This document shows, piece by piece, positions 40,843 to 50,779 of a DNA stretch of 64,000 bases. Under the pieces are notes generated by a model. The model did not search any database and was not told where the DNA came from. It worked only from the letters and a program-made list of their open reading frames with translations. Made by a program: the position numbers and the translations under genes. How positions within the stretch are numbered: position 1 is the stretch's first letter; each line of letters begins with the position of its first letter. Source of the stretch: Planctomycetota bacterium (GTDB lineage: Bacteria > Planctomycetota > J058 > JAJDCQ01); the NCBI GenBank assembly GCA_029260755.1, contig JAJDCQ010000256.1, positions 1 to 64,000 on the forward strand. Direction: 5' to 3'.

Positions 40843-43800
40843 CTAGCGTTCGTCCGCGGGGGCCTCGAGCGAGAGCTCGGGGTCGAGGATGGCGAGCGCC
40901 CGCACGAGATGGCTCGCCTCGGCCGCGCGTCGGAGCTCGGCGAGGCGGGCGGGGTCGGTCGGATCGAGACGCGCGCGCAGGAGCACCGCGGTCGGCCGGT
41001 CGGCCGACGCCGAGAGGGTCTGGCCGAGACGCGCGCCGGCGTAGAGGAGGAGGTCCGCGTCGCGCGGGCGCTTCGCGGCGACCGTCGCCATGATGCGCCG
41101 GACCCTCTCCCGAAGGCGCGCGGCCGCCCCCGGGTCGTTGCGTTCGGTCCGGTCGGCGAGGGCGAGGAGCGCGACGGCGGCCAGACCGGGCCGGGCAGTG
41201 TCGAGCCCGGCGTCGCTCAAGATCATCTGGAGCGGCCGAACGACCGGGCTGCGTGGGTTCGCGGCGAGCGACGCGAGGAACGCCTCCACCGCGCCGATGG
41301 GATCGCCCTGGTCAGCCAGCAGCGCGCCGAGACGCGCCCAGGGGATCCACGCGTCGGGCCGCTGCTCGGCGACGGACCGCCAGTGTGGGATCGCCTCGGT
41401 CGGTCGTCCGAGCTCGGCGAGCAGCTCGGCGAGGGCGCCCTCGGCCTCCCCGCCGCGCGCCCCTTCGGCCACCGCGCGCCGGAGCAGGACGAGCGCCTCC
41501 TGGCGGAGCTCGAGCGGCTGCGACATCTCCTCGGGGAGCCGCGTCGCGACCTCGAGGAGCGACCGCGCGCGGTGCTCGAGGATCGTGGCACGCCGGTCGG
41601 GGAAGACCCGTTCGGCGACGACCGTGGCCGTGTGGGAGGCCATCGGGTCGACGCCCTTGGGGCCGAGGCCCCGGATGAGGTCACGGCTGAACCCGTGACC
41701 CTCCGATCGGACGACCTGGTCGATCCGCGTCCGGGCCGCCTCGGCGCCGATCTCGTCGACGATCTCGCCGGAGAGCACGTCGGCCGCGACCGTGTCGCGC
41801 GCGATGATCGCGGCGACGACCGCGCGGGCGAGCGCGTCCGCGCGGGCGACCGGGTCGTCGCGGAGGCCGTCGGCCGCCCAGCGGAGAGCGGCGAGGGTGG
41901 CCCGCGCGAGTCGGCTCCTCTCCTCGGGCCTCCCCACGAACGCGACGTCTGCCCAGACCGTCTCGGCGGATCGGGCCAGGGCGATCGAGGTGACGCGCCA
42001 GATCTGGCGGGGGTCCCGCCCGAGCGTGTCGGGGCGATCGAGCAGCGCCTGGCCGTTCTCGCGGGCCAGGGTGTCGTACTCGGCGCGCCGCGTCTCGTCG
42101 CTCGACTCGTGGACCGAGATGGCGCCGAACCGAACCGGCGCCCCGAGCGATCCCCAGCTCGCCCGCAGCTCGGCCGCGAGGATGGGGAGCGGCTCGGCCG
42201 CGACGATCGTCGCGCGGACCTCGCCGAGGGCGGCGCTCGCCTCGAGTCGGTCGCCGCGCCGCTCGAGGATGATCCACCCGTCGACCGGGCCCGCGGGCGC
42301 CTCGAGCGCGGCGGTGGCGATGGGGCCTCGGAGGTGGCGAAGGATGAGGCGTCCGCCGGCGAGCTCGGCGACGAGCTCGACCTTACCGGCGGCGGGTTCG
42401 CCGATCGCGACGAACGGGCCGTCGGCCGCCGAGGCGTCATCGAGGTGGAACGCGGCGGCCACGCGGGCCGCCGCGCCGAGCCGGGGCGGCGCCGTCGCGC
42501 GAGCGGGCAGATCGCTCCGGCGGCAGCGACCCTCGACCTCGACCGGACCGAACCGGAACTCGCCCTCCGCCACGCCGAGGGCGAGCGGCGCCCCGGCGTC
42601 GCGCTCCGCGTCGCGGGGGCCGAGCGCCTCGTCGAGCTCGTCGATGGAGAGCCCGTCGATCCGCACCCGACGGCCGGCGGGGGCGCCGGGCGCGACGACG
42701 ATGTCGTGCCAGATGTCGTCCTCGAGCGGTCGGCGCACGCTGACGCCGCGCGCGGTCACCGTTCGCTCGCGGCCGTGGATCACCAGATCGCCGATCGTCA
42801 GCACGGTCGCATCGATCGCTCCGATCGAGACACGCGCGGAGATCCGCGGACTCTCCCAGCGGGCGTCTCCGACGCGGAGCTCGACCTTCCCGGCGTCGTT
42901 CTCCGCCCGGATCGAAGCCGCGCCCTCGACGACGTCGGGCGTGCCGACGACGCCGCCCCGGCTGAAGAAGCCGTGGGAGGACAGAGCGACCACGCGTCCG
43001 TGTCGCGCGGGGTCGTAGCGCACGGCGACGCGCCCGCCGTCGCGTCGCTCGGCCTCGCCGACGAAGGCGGCGGCGAGGGCGTCGCGCGGCCCCCCGGCGC
43101 GCGCGCCGGCGAGCGGGTCGGCAGTGACTCCGTCGCTCGACCAGAGAGGGGTGGGCGTGCGCGTGGCCTCCGCTCCGTCGACGGAGGTCCAGGTCGGCCT
43201 CCACTCATCGCCGGGCGCCGGGGCGGGCGGGGGGGCGGGGCGCGCCTCGTCGGACGCCGGCGTCGCGTCGGGGACGCTCGCCGGCACGTGGGGATCGGGC
43301 CCGCCCGGCGAGCTCGAGGCCGGGTCGCCGCCACCGAGCGCGAAGGCCAGCCCGATGACGAGCCCGGCCGTCACGGTGGCGCTGGCGACCGCGAGCGCGA
43401 GCGTCGCCCCGGCGGGGCGCGCCCGATCGGTCGGGTCGTCGTCGCCGTCGAGGAAGCGGCCGAGCGCGGCTGCGAGCTCGGCGGCCGACGCGAACCGGTC
43501 GGCCGGGCGCTTCCGAAGGCAGCGAAGGGTGATGGCCTCCAGCGCCGGGGGGGTGGCGGGGTTCCGCCGGCGCGGGGCGACGGGCTCGTCGCGTGCGAGC
43601 ATCCGGACGACGTTGATCATCGCGTCCGCGACGAACGGTGGGGAGCCGGTCAGTCCGCGGTAGAGGACGCCGCCGAGGCCGTAGACGTCGGTCGGCGGTC
43701 CGGCCCGGTCGCCGCCGCCGTCGGCGAGCTGCTCGGGCGCCATGTAGAGCGGCGTCCCGAGGAGCTCACCCGACATGGTGAGGCGCTCGGCGGCCGCGTC

Positions 43801-44313
43801 GAAGGCGAGGCCGAAGTCGACGATCCGCGGTCGACCCTGGCCGTCGACGAGGATGTTCTCCGGCTTCACGTCGCGATGGACGATGTCCTGGTCGTGGGCG
43901 TGCTGGATCGCGAGGGCGGCCCGGCGAACGACGTCGGCGAGACGGCGCGGATCGAGCTCCTCGCGATCGAGGATCGCCTGGAGGCTCTCGCCGTCGACGA
44001 GGTCCATCACGATGAACGGGTGGCCGTGGTGCTCGCCCACCTCGTGGATCGAGACGATGCCCTCGTGGCGCAGGCGCCCCGTCGCGCTCGCCTCGCGCCG
44101 AAACCGCGCGAGGCGGCGCTCCGCGCTGGCCGGACCACCGGGCGCGGGATGGAGCAGCTTGATCGCGACGGAGCGATGGAGCCCCAGGTCGAACGCGCGG
44201 TGGACGACGCCCATGCCGCCCTGGCCGAGCTTCTCGAGGAGAACGTAGCGGCCGATCGTGCGGCGCGGATCGGCTCGCGCGGCGACGACCTCGGCGGGGA
44301 GCGCGCCGCTCAC
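40843..44313 (-). CDS. Ser/Thr protein kinase with TM helix, LamG/jelly-roll-like and helical C-terminal region
   Basis: GQGGMGVVHRAFD, VAIKLLHP, HRDVKPENILV, DFGLAFDA, TPLYMAPEQ; TM ALAVASATVTAGLVIGLAFAL. GTG start 44313 overlaps the stop of the upstream kinase. Confidence 0.92.
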   Translation of the reverse strand: MSGALPAEVVAARADPRRTIGRYVLLEKLGQGGMGVVHRAFDLGLHRSVAIKLLHPAPGGPASAERRLARFRREASATGRLRHEGIVSIHEVGEHHGHPFIVMDLVDGESLQAILDREELDPRRLADVVRRAALAIQHAHDQDIVHRDVKPENILVDGQGRPRIVDFGLAFDAAAERLTMSGELLGTPLYMAPEQLADGGGDRAGPPTDVYGLGGVLYRGLTGSPPFVADAMINVVRMLARDEPVAPRRRNPATPPALEAITLRCLRKRPADRFASAAELAAALGRFLDGDDDPTDRARPAGATLALAVASATVTAGLVIGLAFALGGGDPASSSPGGPDPHVPASVPDATPASDEARPAPPPAPAPGDEWRPTWTSVDGAEATRTPTPLWSSDGVTADPLAGARAGGPRDALAAAFVGEAERRDGGRVAVRYDPARHGRVVALSSHGFFSRGGVVGTPDVVEGAASIRAENDAGKVELRVGDARWESPRISARVSIGAIDATVLTIGDLVIHGRERTVTARGVSVRRPLEDDIWHDIVVAPGAPAGRRVRIDGLSIDELDEALGPRDAERDAGAPLALGVAEGEFRFGPVEVEGRCRRSDLPARATAPPRLGAAARVAAAFHLDDASAADGPFVAIGEPAAGKVELVAELAGGRLILRHLRGPIATAALEAPAGPVDGWIILERRGDRLEASAALGEVRATIVAAEPLPILAAELRASWGSLGAPVRFGAISVHESSDETRRAEYDTLARENGQALLDRPDTLGRDPRQIWRVTSIALARSAETVWADVAFVGRPEERSRLARATLAALRWAADGLRDDPVARADALARAVVAAIIARDTVAADVLSGEIVDEIGAEAARTRIDQVVRSEGHGFSRDLIRGLGPKGVDPMASHTATVVAERVFPDRRATILEHRARSLLEVATRLPEEMSQPLELRQEALVLLRRAVAEGARGGEAEGALAELLAELGRPTEAIPHWRSVAEQRPDAWIPWARLGALLADQGDPIGAVEAFLASLAANPRSPVVRPLQMILSDAGLDTARPGLAAVALLALADRTERNDPGAAARLRERVRRIMATVAAKRPRDADLLLYAGARLGQTLSASADRPTAVLLRARLDPTDPARLAELRRAAEASHLVRALAILDPELSLEAPADER

Positions 44314-47300
44314 CGGGCCTCTCGCGTCGAGGCGACGAGCGGCGCGAGGGCCGGGTCGAGCATCGCCAGAGCGCGGACGAGACGGTCGCGCCCGGCAGCC
44401 CGGCCGAGGGCGTCGATCCGGTCCCGGTCGCCCGGCGCGATCCGCGCGCGGACGAGGTCGGCCGTGGGTCGTTCGTCGTCGGTGGACCGCGTGCCGCCGA
44501 GGCGCGCCGCGGCGTAGAGGAGGAGGTCGCCGTCGGCCGGGTCGTTCGCGGCGATCGTCGTCGTGATGCGGCGCACGTGCCCGTGCAGGTCGTTGGCCGC
44601 GGGCGAGTCGCCGAGCGGATCCGCCAGGATCAACAGCGTCACCGCGACGAGCCCGGGTCGGGTGGCCTCGAGCCGTCCGCCCTCGATCAGCTTCCCGAGG
44701 GTGACCGCGAGCTGGTTGTTCCGGGCGAGGGAGAAGGCGACGAGGGTCGCCTCGACCGCGGCGGGGAGGTCGCCGTCCCTCGCGAGCGCCTGGCCGAGGC
44801 GCGACCACGGGAACCAGTAGACCTGGGCGCGGTCCGCCGAGATCCGCCAGTGGGCGGTCGCCTCGCGCTCGCGGCCGAGCCGCTCGAGCACCTGGGCCGT
44901 GTCCGACTCGACGTTCCAGCTCCTCTCGCCGTGAGCGATCGACCGCTCGAGGAGGGCGAGGATCTCCTCGAGGCGTGGGCGCGCCTGGTCGGGCGGCAGC
45001 TCGCGCGGGACGAGCTCGCGGAGGGCGCTCGCCCGGGCGTGGAGGATCGTCGCGAGGCTCTCGGGGGCGATCGCCTCGGCGACGAGGGTCGCCGCGAGCG
45101 ACGAGCGGGGGGCGTCCTGATTGGTGCCCATCCCGCGGATCAGGTCGCGGGAGAGGCTGCGATGCTCGAGGAGCGGGACGACCTGGTCGATCCGGGACCG
45201 GGCGATCTCGACGCCGGCCGCGGCGACGAGGTCGCGGGCCGCCGCGGCGGCCCGGTCGGCGTCCTGGGCGATCACCGCCGCGTAGGCGGCCCGGGCGAGC
45301 GCGTCCTGACGAGCGATCGGGTCGTCGAGCCGATCGGCGGCGGTCCGGAGGCGCGCGTGGACCTCCGCGGCGAGGCGGGCCCGGGCGGGGAGCTGGCCGA
45401 TCACGTCGGCGTCGGCGCGGGTCGGGTCGGCGATCCGGGCCAGGGCGAGGGCGGCGGCGCGCCAGGCCGCGACGGGGTCATCGTCGGCGGTGGCCGCGAG
45501 GCGCGCGTTCGCGTCGGAGCGATGAACGGCGACCGCGCCGAGGCGGACGCGCGGCCCGGTCGATCCCCAGGAGGCCTCGATCGTCGCGGCGGGCGGGGCA
45601 AGCGGCTCGCACGCGGCGATCGTCGCGGTCGCGCCGGCGATCGCCGCGCGGGCGTCGAGGCGGTCGCCGCGCCGCTCGAGGATGAGCCAGCCCTCGGCTC
45701 CGGCCGCCGGTGAAGGGGCGGCGAGCTCGGCCTCCGCGATCCGGTCGCGTCCGTGTCGCAGGATCAGGCGACCCTCGGCCAGCTCGGCCACGATCGCGTC
45801 GCCGGTCGGATCGCCGAGCGCGACGAACGGGCCGCCATCGAGCGGCTCGTCCTCGATACGGAACCCGACGGCGACGCGTCCCGCCGCGGGCAGCGACGTC
45901 GGCGCGATCGCGGCGGCGGGCCGGTCGGTCCGCCGGCAGCGTCCCTCGAGCACGATCGGGCCGAAGCCGAAGTCGCCCTCGGAGAGGATGAACGCGGCGC
46001 GCCCGGGCCAGGGGCGCCCGTCCGCGAGCGGAGCGGTCGCGAGGGCGGCGTCGATCGCGGCGAGCGGCGCTCCGTCGAGGCGGAATCGCCGCCCCTCCTC
46101 GGCGCCCGGCTCGATGGCGAGCTCGTGCCAGGCCCCGTCGGCGAGGTCGAGCGGGGCGCGCGCGCCGGAGACCGTCACGAGGCGCTCGCGCCCGAGGATC
46201 GAGAGGCCGCGGGCGACGATCAGGGCGGAGGCGTCGATCTTCCGGATCGAGAGCCGGGCCTCGATCCGGACCCGATCCCAGCGGGCCTCGCCGAGGACGA
46301 GGGCGACCTTGCCGGCGTCGTTGGGCGCTTCGACTCGGAGCGGCTCGGCCGCCGCGTCGGGATCCGCCTCGCGGACCGGGCCGCCGCGCCCGAAGAAGGG
46401 TCCCGGCGAGAGCGGCGCGACGCGTCCGTGCCGGCGCGGGTGGTAGCGCAGGCGCACCCGGTCGGCGGAGACGCGGGTGGCCTCGCCCGTGAACGCCGCC
46501 GCGAGGGCGTCCGGGCGGTCCTCGCGCACGCCGCGCAGCGGGTCGGCGATGCGACCGTCGTCCGACCAGAGCGACGCGGCGACGAGTCGGGGCGGCGCGC
46601 CGTCCGTCGAGGACCAGGCCGGCTGCCAGTCCGCGTCGGCCGGCGGGGGCGGCGCCGGCTCGGATCGGGCGGTCGCCGCTTCGGTCTCGGGCGAGGCCGC
46701 GGCGATGCCGGCGTCGTCGCTCGCTGCGGTCGGCGCGCTCGCTCTCGAGGTCGCTGGATCCGGCGCGCCGCCCGGGAGCACGAGCAGGGCGACCGCCGCG
46801 ACGACGACGGCCGCGCCGACGCCGCCGACGGCGATCGCGGCGGAGCTCGGGCCGGCCGACGGTGCGGGGGCGCGCGCCGAGGCGCGGCGCGCGACGACCC
46901 GCCGCGAGCCGCTCGAACGACGCTTCTCGTCGAGCGGCGCGGCCGCGTCGCCCTCCAGGAATCGCTCGAGCTCGGCGGCGAGCTCGGCCGCGGAGGGGAA
47001 TCGATCGGCGGGCCTCTTCTTCAGGCATCGGAGGGTGACCGCCTCGAGGGCCGGCGGCGTCGCCGGGTTGCGATCCCGGGGCGGGACGGGGTCGTCCTTC
47101 ACGAGCATCTTGACGATGTTGATCATCGTGTCGGCGGTGAACGGCGGGGCGCCGGTGAGGCCGCGGTAGAGGATCCCGCCGAGGGCGTAGACGTCGGCGA
47201 GCGGGCCGACCGGGTCGACGTCCTGGCCGCCGAGCTGCTCGGGCGCCATGTAGAGCGGCGTCCCCATCAGCTGGCCGGTGAGGGTCAGCTTCTCCTCGAC

Positions 47301-47834
47301 CGCCATGTCCATCGCGAGGCCGAAGTCGACGATCCGCGGTCGCCCGTCGCGATCGACGAGGACGTTCTCGGGCTTGATGTCGCGGTGGATGACGCCGTGG
47401 TCGTGGGCGTGGGCGAGGGCGCGGGCGGCGCCGGCGACGATCCGGGCGAGGCGACGCGGCGGGACCGTCTCGCGGTCGAAGAGCGCGTGGAGGCTCTCGC
47501 CGTCGACGATGTCCATGACGATGAAGGGGCGCCGCCGATGCTCGCCCACCTCGTGGATGCCGACGATCCCCTCGTGGCGGAGACGCCCGGTGGCGCTCGC
47601 CTCGCGGTGGAACCGGGCGAGCCGCTGCCGGGCGACCGCGGGGTCGGTACCGAGCGAGCGGATCATCTTGATCGCGACGGGGCGGTGGAGGCCCGTGTCG
47701 AACGCGCGGTAGACGACGCCCATCCCGCCCTCGCCGAGTGGATCGAGGAGGACGTAGCGGCCGACGACCCGCCGCGGATCGGCGCGGGCGGTCTCGACCT
47801 CGGCGGGCAGCGGTCGGGGCTCGTCGGCCGTCAC
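44310..47834 (-). CDS. Ser/Thr protein kinase, tandem paralogue of the neighbouring kinase
   Basis: [53 protein letters not shown]; same C-terminal layout as 40843..44313. GTG start 47834. Confidence 0.92.
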   Translation of the reverse strand: MTADEPRPLPAEVETARADPRRVVGRYVLLDPLGEGGMGVVYRAFDTGLHRPVAIKMIRSLGTDPAVARQRLARFHREASATGRLRHEGIVGIHEVGEHRRRPFIVMDIVDGESLHALFDRETVPPRRLARIVAGAARALAHAHDHGVIHRDIKPENVLVDRDGRPRIVDFGLAMDMAVEEKLTLTGQLMGTPLYMAPEQLGGQDVDPVGPLADVYALGGILYRGLTGAPPFTADTMINIVKMLVKDDPVPPRDRNPATPPALEAVTLRCLKKRPADRFPSAAELAAELERFLEGDAAAPLDEKRRSSGSRRVVARRASARAPAPSAGPSSAAIAVGGVGAAVVVAAVALLVLPGGAPDPATSRASAPTAASDDAGIAAASPETEAATARSEPAPPPPADADWQPAWSSTDGAPPRLVAASLWSDDGRIADPLRGVREDRPDALAAAFTGEATRVSADRVRLRYHPRRHGRVAPLSPGPFFGRGGPVREADPDAAAEPLRVEAPNDAGKVALVLGEARWDRVRIEARLSIRKIDASALIVARGLSILGRERLVTVSGARAPLDLADGAWHELAIEPGAEEGRRFRLDGAPLAAIDAALATAPLADGRPWPGRAAFILSEGDFGFGPIVLEGRCRRTDRPAAAIAPTSLPAAGRVAVGFRIEDEPLDGGPFVALGDPTGDAIVAELAEGRLILRHGRDRIAEAELAAPSPAAGAEGWLILERRGDRLDARAAIAGATATIAACEPLAPPAATIEASWGSTGPRVRLGAVAVHRSDANARLAATADDDPVAAWRAAALALARIADPTRADADVIGQLPARARLAAEVHARLRTAADRLDDPIARQDALARAAYAAVIAQDADRAAAAARDLVAAAGVEIARSRIDQVVPLLEHRSLSRDLIRGMGTNQDAPRSSLAATLVAEAIAPESLATILHARASALRELVPRELPPDQARPRLEEILALLERSIAHGERSWNVESDTAQVLERLGREREATAHWRISADRAQVYWFPWSRLGQALARDGDLPAAVEATLVAFSLARNNQLAVTLGKLIEGGRLEATRPGLVAVTLLILADPLGDSPAANDLHGHVRRITTTIAANDPADGDLLLYAAARLGGTRSTDDERPTADLVRARIAPGDRDRIDALGRAAGRDRLVRALAMLDPALAPLVASTREAR

Positions 47835-49549
47835 CGAGGCCCGTCCGCCCCGTCGCCCTCGTCGAGGAATCCCTCCGCGACGCCTGCGTGGGCGGCGGCG
47901 GCGAGGGCGGCCTCGTCCTGGCCGAGCTCGAGGAGCCGGGCCTTCACCGCGTCGACGGCGGCGGGGTCGACGAGGCCCTCCCGGGCGAGCGAGAGGACGA
48001 GCGGCCAGGCGCCGCGGTGGTGACGGGTCAGCCCCGGCAGCTTCCAGTCGTCGATGCGGTGCGCCTCGCTCGGGCGGCTCGTCGCGTTGATGTAGATGGC
48101 GTGGACCGGCGCGCGGCCGTCGAGGTGGGCGAGGAGGCGCGGGGCGGCCCTCGCGATCCGGCGTCGCCAGGTCGGCTCGACCTCGAGCTCGTCGAGCTTC
48201 GCGAGGAGGGCGTCGGGGTCGAGCTCGCCGCTGGTGAGTCGGTGGTAGAGGGCGTAGATGACGAAGTCGGCCTCGCTGTCGTCGCCGAGGAGCACCTCGC
48301 CGGCGGCGGGAGGCAGGCTCGCCCGGCTCTCGATCAGCCAGGTGAGCTTGTAGCCGACCTGCTCCTTCAGCTCGCCGACGAGGCCGCCGAGGTCGAGACC
48401 GCTGCCGAGGCGTCGCCCGGCGATCTCCTTGAACGGCTTGAGGACGAGCCCGTCGTGGGCGATCCGGTCGAGCGCCATCCGGCGCTCGAGGACGCGCTTG
48501 AAGAACCGGGGGCTGCCGCTCACGAAGACGAGCGGCCGGTCCTCCTCGCCGCCGACGCCGCGGCGCAGCGCCGGGAAGACGAGCTCCATCGCCGGGAGCG
48601 GGGTCCGCTCGGCGGCCTTCTGGCCGAGCAGCTCGAGGAGCGCGCCGGCCCCGTGGAAGTCGGTGTCGAGGTAGGTCAGGTCGACGTCGCTGCGGACGAT
48701 CGTCGGCGCGGCGTCGGGGGCGAGGAGGCGCGCGGTCGTCTTGCCGACGGGCGCGCCGTCGAGGCGGATCGCGACGCGATGGACGCCGGGCTCGATCAGG
48801 CCGGGCGCGAGGCGGACGACCGCGTCGATGTAGCCCTCGTCGTCGGCCCGGATCGTGCCGAGGTCGAGGAGCGGGTCGCCCCGCGGCGAGACGATCGCGG
48901 CGTGCAGGGTCGCGTCGGCGATCTCGTCCTGGCTGAGCAGGTCGAGGGGGGAGCCGCCGTCGTGGGGCAGCGGCCCCTCCTCCTCGACGACGCGCCCGCG
49001 CAGCGGGATCGCCGTCGTCGTCCCGAGGGTCGCGTGGAGATCGGCGAAGATCCACTCATCGTCGTCGCCGCGTCGGGGCGCGACGCGGGCCGCGCCGGGC
49101 GTCGGCGGGCCGACGCCGAGCCGGGTCCAGCGGGAGGTCCGGACGACGGTGCGATCCCGATGCCAGCGGCCCGACGGGCGCGGGTCGGCGTCGCGCTCGG
49201 GCGGCTCGACCGCGACGCGCCAGGCGCCCTCGTCGGTCTCGACGTCGAAGCGCAGGCGCACGCCCGCCGCCGCGGTCGCGTCGAAGGCGTGCTCGGCATC
49301 GCGGCCGGGGAATCGGTGGTGGCCGCGGATCCGGAGGCGGCCGCCGGGGGCGACCGAGATGCGGACCGTCCCGGCGAACGCACCGGCGGCCGTGTCCCGG
49401 CCGGCGATCTCCCAGGCGCCGACCCAGGCGGCGCCTGAAGGAGCCGCCGAGGCGGTGGTGAGCGGCCCGGCGAGAACGCCCGCCGCGGCGAGGGCGCCGG
49501 CGGCGAGCGTGGCGAAGGCGGCGGCGGGGCGCGGGCGCGGCGGCGTCAT
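47831..49549 (-). CDS. Secreted App1-like (DUF2183) HAD-superfamily protein
   Basis: Signal peptide AAAFATLAAGALAAAGVLAGPLTTASAAP; DxDxT motif SDVDLTYLDTDF; FVSGSPRFFKRVLERRM...DGLVLKPFKE resembles App1 phosphatidate phosphatase catalytic domain. Confidence 0.78.
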   Translation of the reverse strand: MTPPRPRPAAAFATLAAGALAAAGVLAGPLTTASAAPSGAAWVGAWEIAGRDTAAGAFAGTVRISVAPGGRLRIRGHHRFPGRDAEHAFDATAAAGVRLRFDVETDEGAWRVAVEPPERDADPRPSGRWHRDRTVVRTSRWTRLGVGPPTPGAARVAPRRGDDDEWIFADLHATLGTTTAIPLRGRVVEEEGPLPHDGGSPLDLLSQDEIADATLHAAIVSPRGDPLLDLGTIRADDEGYIDAVVRLAPGLIEPGVHRVAIRLDGAPVGKTTARLLAPDAAPTIVRSDVDLTYLDTDFHGAGALLELLGQKAAERTPLPAMELVFPALRRGVGGEEDRPLVFVSGSPRFFKRVLERRMALDRIAHDGLVLKPFKEIAGRRLGSGLDLGGLVGELKEQVGYKLTWLIESRASLPPAAGEVLLGDDSEADFVIYALYHRLTSGELDPDALLAKLDELEVEPTWRRRIARAAPRLLAHLDGRAPVHAIYINATSRPSEAHRIDDWKLPGLTRHHRGAWPLVLSLAREGLVDPAAVDAVKARLLELGQDEAALAAAAHAGVAEGFLDEGDGADGPR

Positions 49550-50685
49550 GGAGGTCCTCGGTCGGCGCGGGCATCCGAGGATAGCACGAGCTGTGGCGGG
49601 TAGCCGTCGCGGTGCTCGTGCCACCAGTCGCCCCAGGTCTCGCTCGGGCCGAGCCGGTGGCCGGTGATCGCCTCGAGGGCGAGGTTCGCGCGGCGCCGGA
49701 TCGTGCTCGGGACGCCGATGTCGATCGAGCCGTCGTGGGCGTCGACGAGCGCGGCGACGGTGCGCGGGTCGGCCGCCTCCTCGAGGCCGAGGGCGGCCTC
49801 GTACCGGAGCTCGGCCGGCGCCTTCGCGCGGAGGGCATCGACGAGGATCGGCACGCCGACCGCGTCGCCGTCGAGGATCAGCCAGCTCGCCGCCTCGACG
49901 CGGAGGCGCTCGGCCGGGTCGTCGAGGAAGGGACGGATGAAGTCCGCGTCGGGCTCGCGCCCTTCGGTTCTCGCGACGCCGAGGAAGGCGGCGAGGTAGC
50001 GGGTCCGGGGGTGGGGGCTCGTCTCGGCCGCGGCGCGGATCGCGGCGGCGGCATCCGGCGGCTCGGCCCGGACCAGGAACCGGCACGCCTCGGCGGAGGC
50101 GGTCGGGTCGGTGTCGGTGAGCATCACCAGCACGGCCGCATCGACCCACTCGGTCTCGTCGATGCGATCGCCGAGGCTGGCGAAGGCCTCGGCGGCCTCG
50201 GGGCGCTCGAGGCCGCGTCCGAGGAGCACGATCTCGAGGATCAGCCCGGAGTCCACGTCGGGCAGTCCGACGCCGTCGGTCGCGCGCGCCCAGATCCGGT
50301 CGAGGGCGGCCTGTCGAACCGCGGTCCACGTTCGCCCGGGCTTCGCGACCAGGTCGCGCTCGAACGCGATCGCCTCGACCTCCGCCCAGCCCGGCTCGCC
50401 GAGGGCTGCCAGGGCATCGAGCGCCGCATCGAGCGTCTCCGCGAGATCGGGATCCCAGGGCTCGTCGTGCGGGCCGACGGCGCGTTCGAGCTCGAGGCGC
50501 CGCCAGCCGACCCGGAGCGCGGCGCCGCGATCGTAGATGACGCCGCCGGTGACGAGGGCGACCGCGGCGAAGACGAGCACCGAGGCGACGGCGATCCGGC
50601 GCCGCCGGCGGATCGGGGCCGGCGAGGGCTCGATCGTCATCGGGGTCGGCTCCCCGGGGTGGGATGGAGATGTCGGGTCGCTCAT
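49546..50685 (-). CDS. Membrane-anchored HEAT-repeat-like protein
   Basis: TM IAVASVLVFAAVALVTGGVIYD; FLDDPAERLRVEAASWLILDGDAVGVPILVDALRAKAPAELRYEAALGLEEAADPRTVAALVDAH. Confidence 0.7.
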   Translation of the reverse strand: MSDPTSPSHPGEPTPMTIEPSPAPIRRRRRIAVASVLVFAAVALVTGGVIYDRGAALRVGWRRLELERAVGPHDEPWDPDLAETLDAALDALAALGEPGWAEVEAIAFERDLVAKPGRTWTAVRQAALDRIWARATDGVGLPDVDSGLILEIVLLGRGLERPEAAEAFASLGDRIDETEWVDAAVLVMLTDTDPTASAEACRFLVRAEPPDAAAAIRAAAETSPHPRTRYLAAFLGVARTEGREPDADFIRPFLDDPAERLRVEAASWLILDGDAVGVPILVDALRAKAPAELRYEAALGLEEAADPRTVAALVDAHDGSIDIGVPSTIRRRANLALEAITGHRLGPSETWGDWWHEHRDGYPPQLVLSSDARADRGPP

Positions 50686-50779
50686 CACGGTCTCGCGGAG
50701 GGCCATCGTCCACACCCGCGGGGCCCTTCGCCAGTTCCGGGGCGGCGCGCTACGATTCTCCGACGGAGGAGACGCGGCG

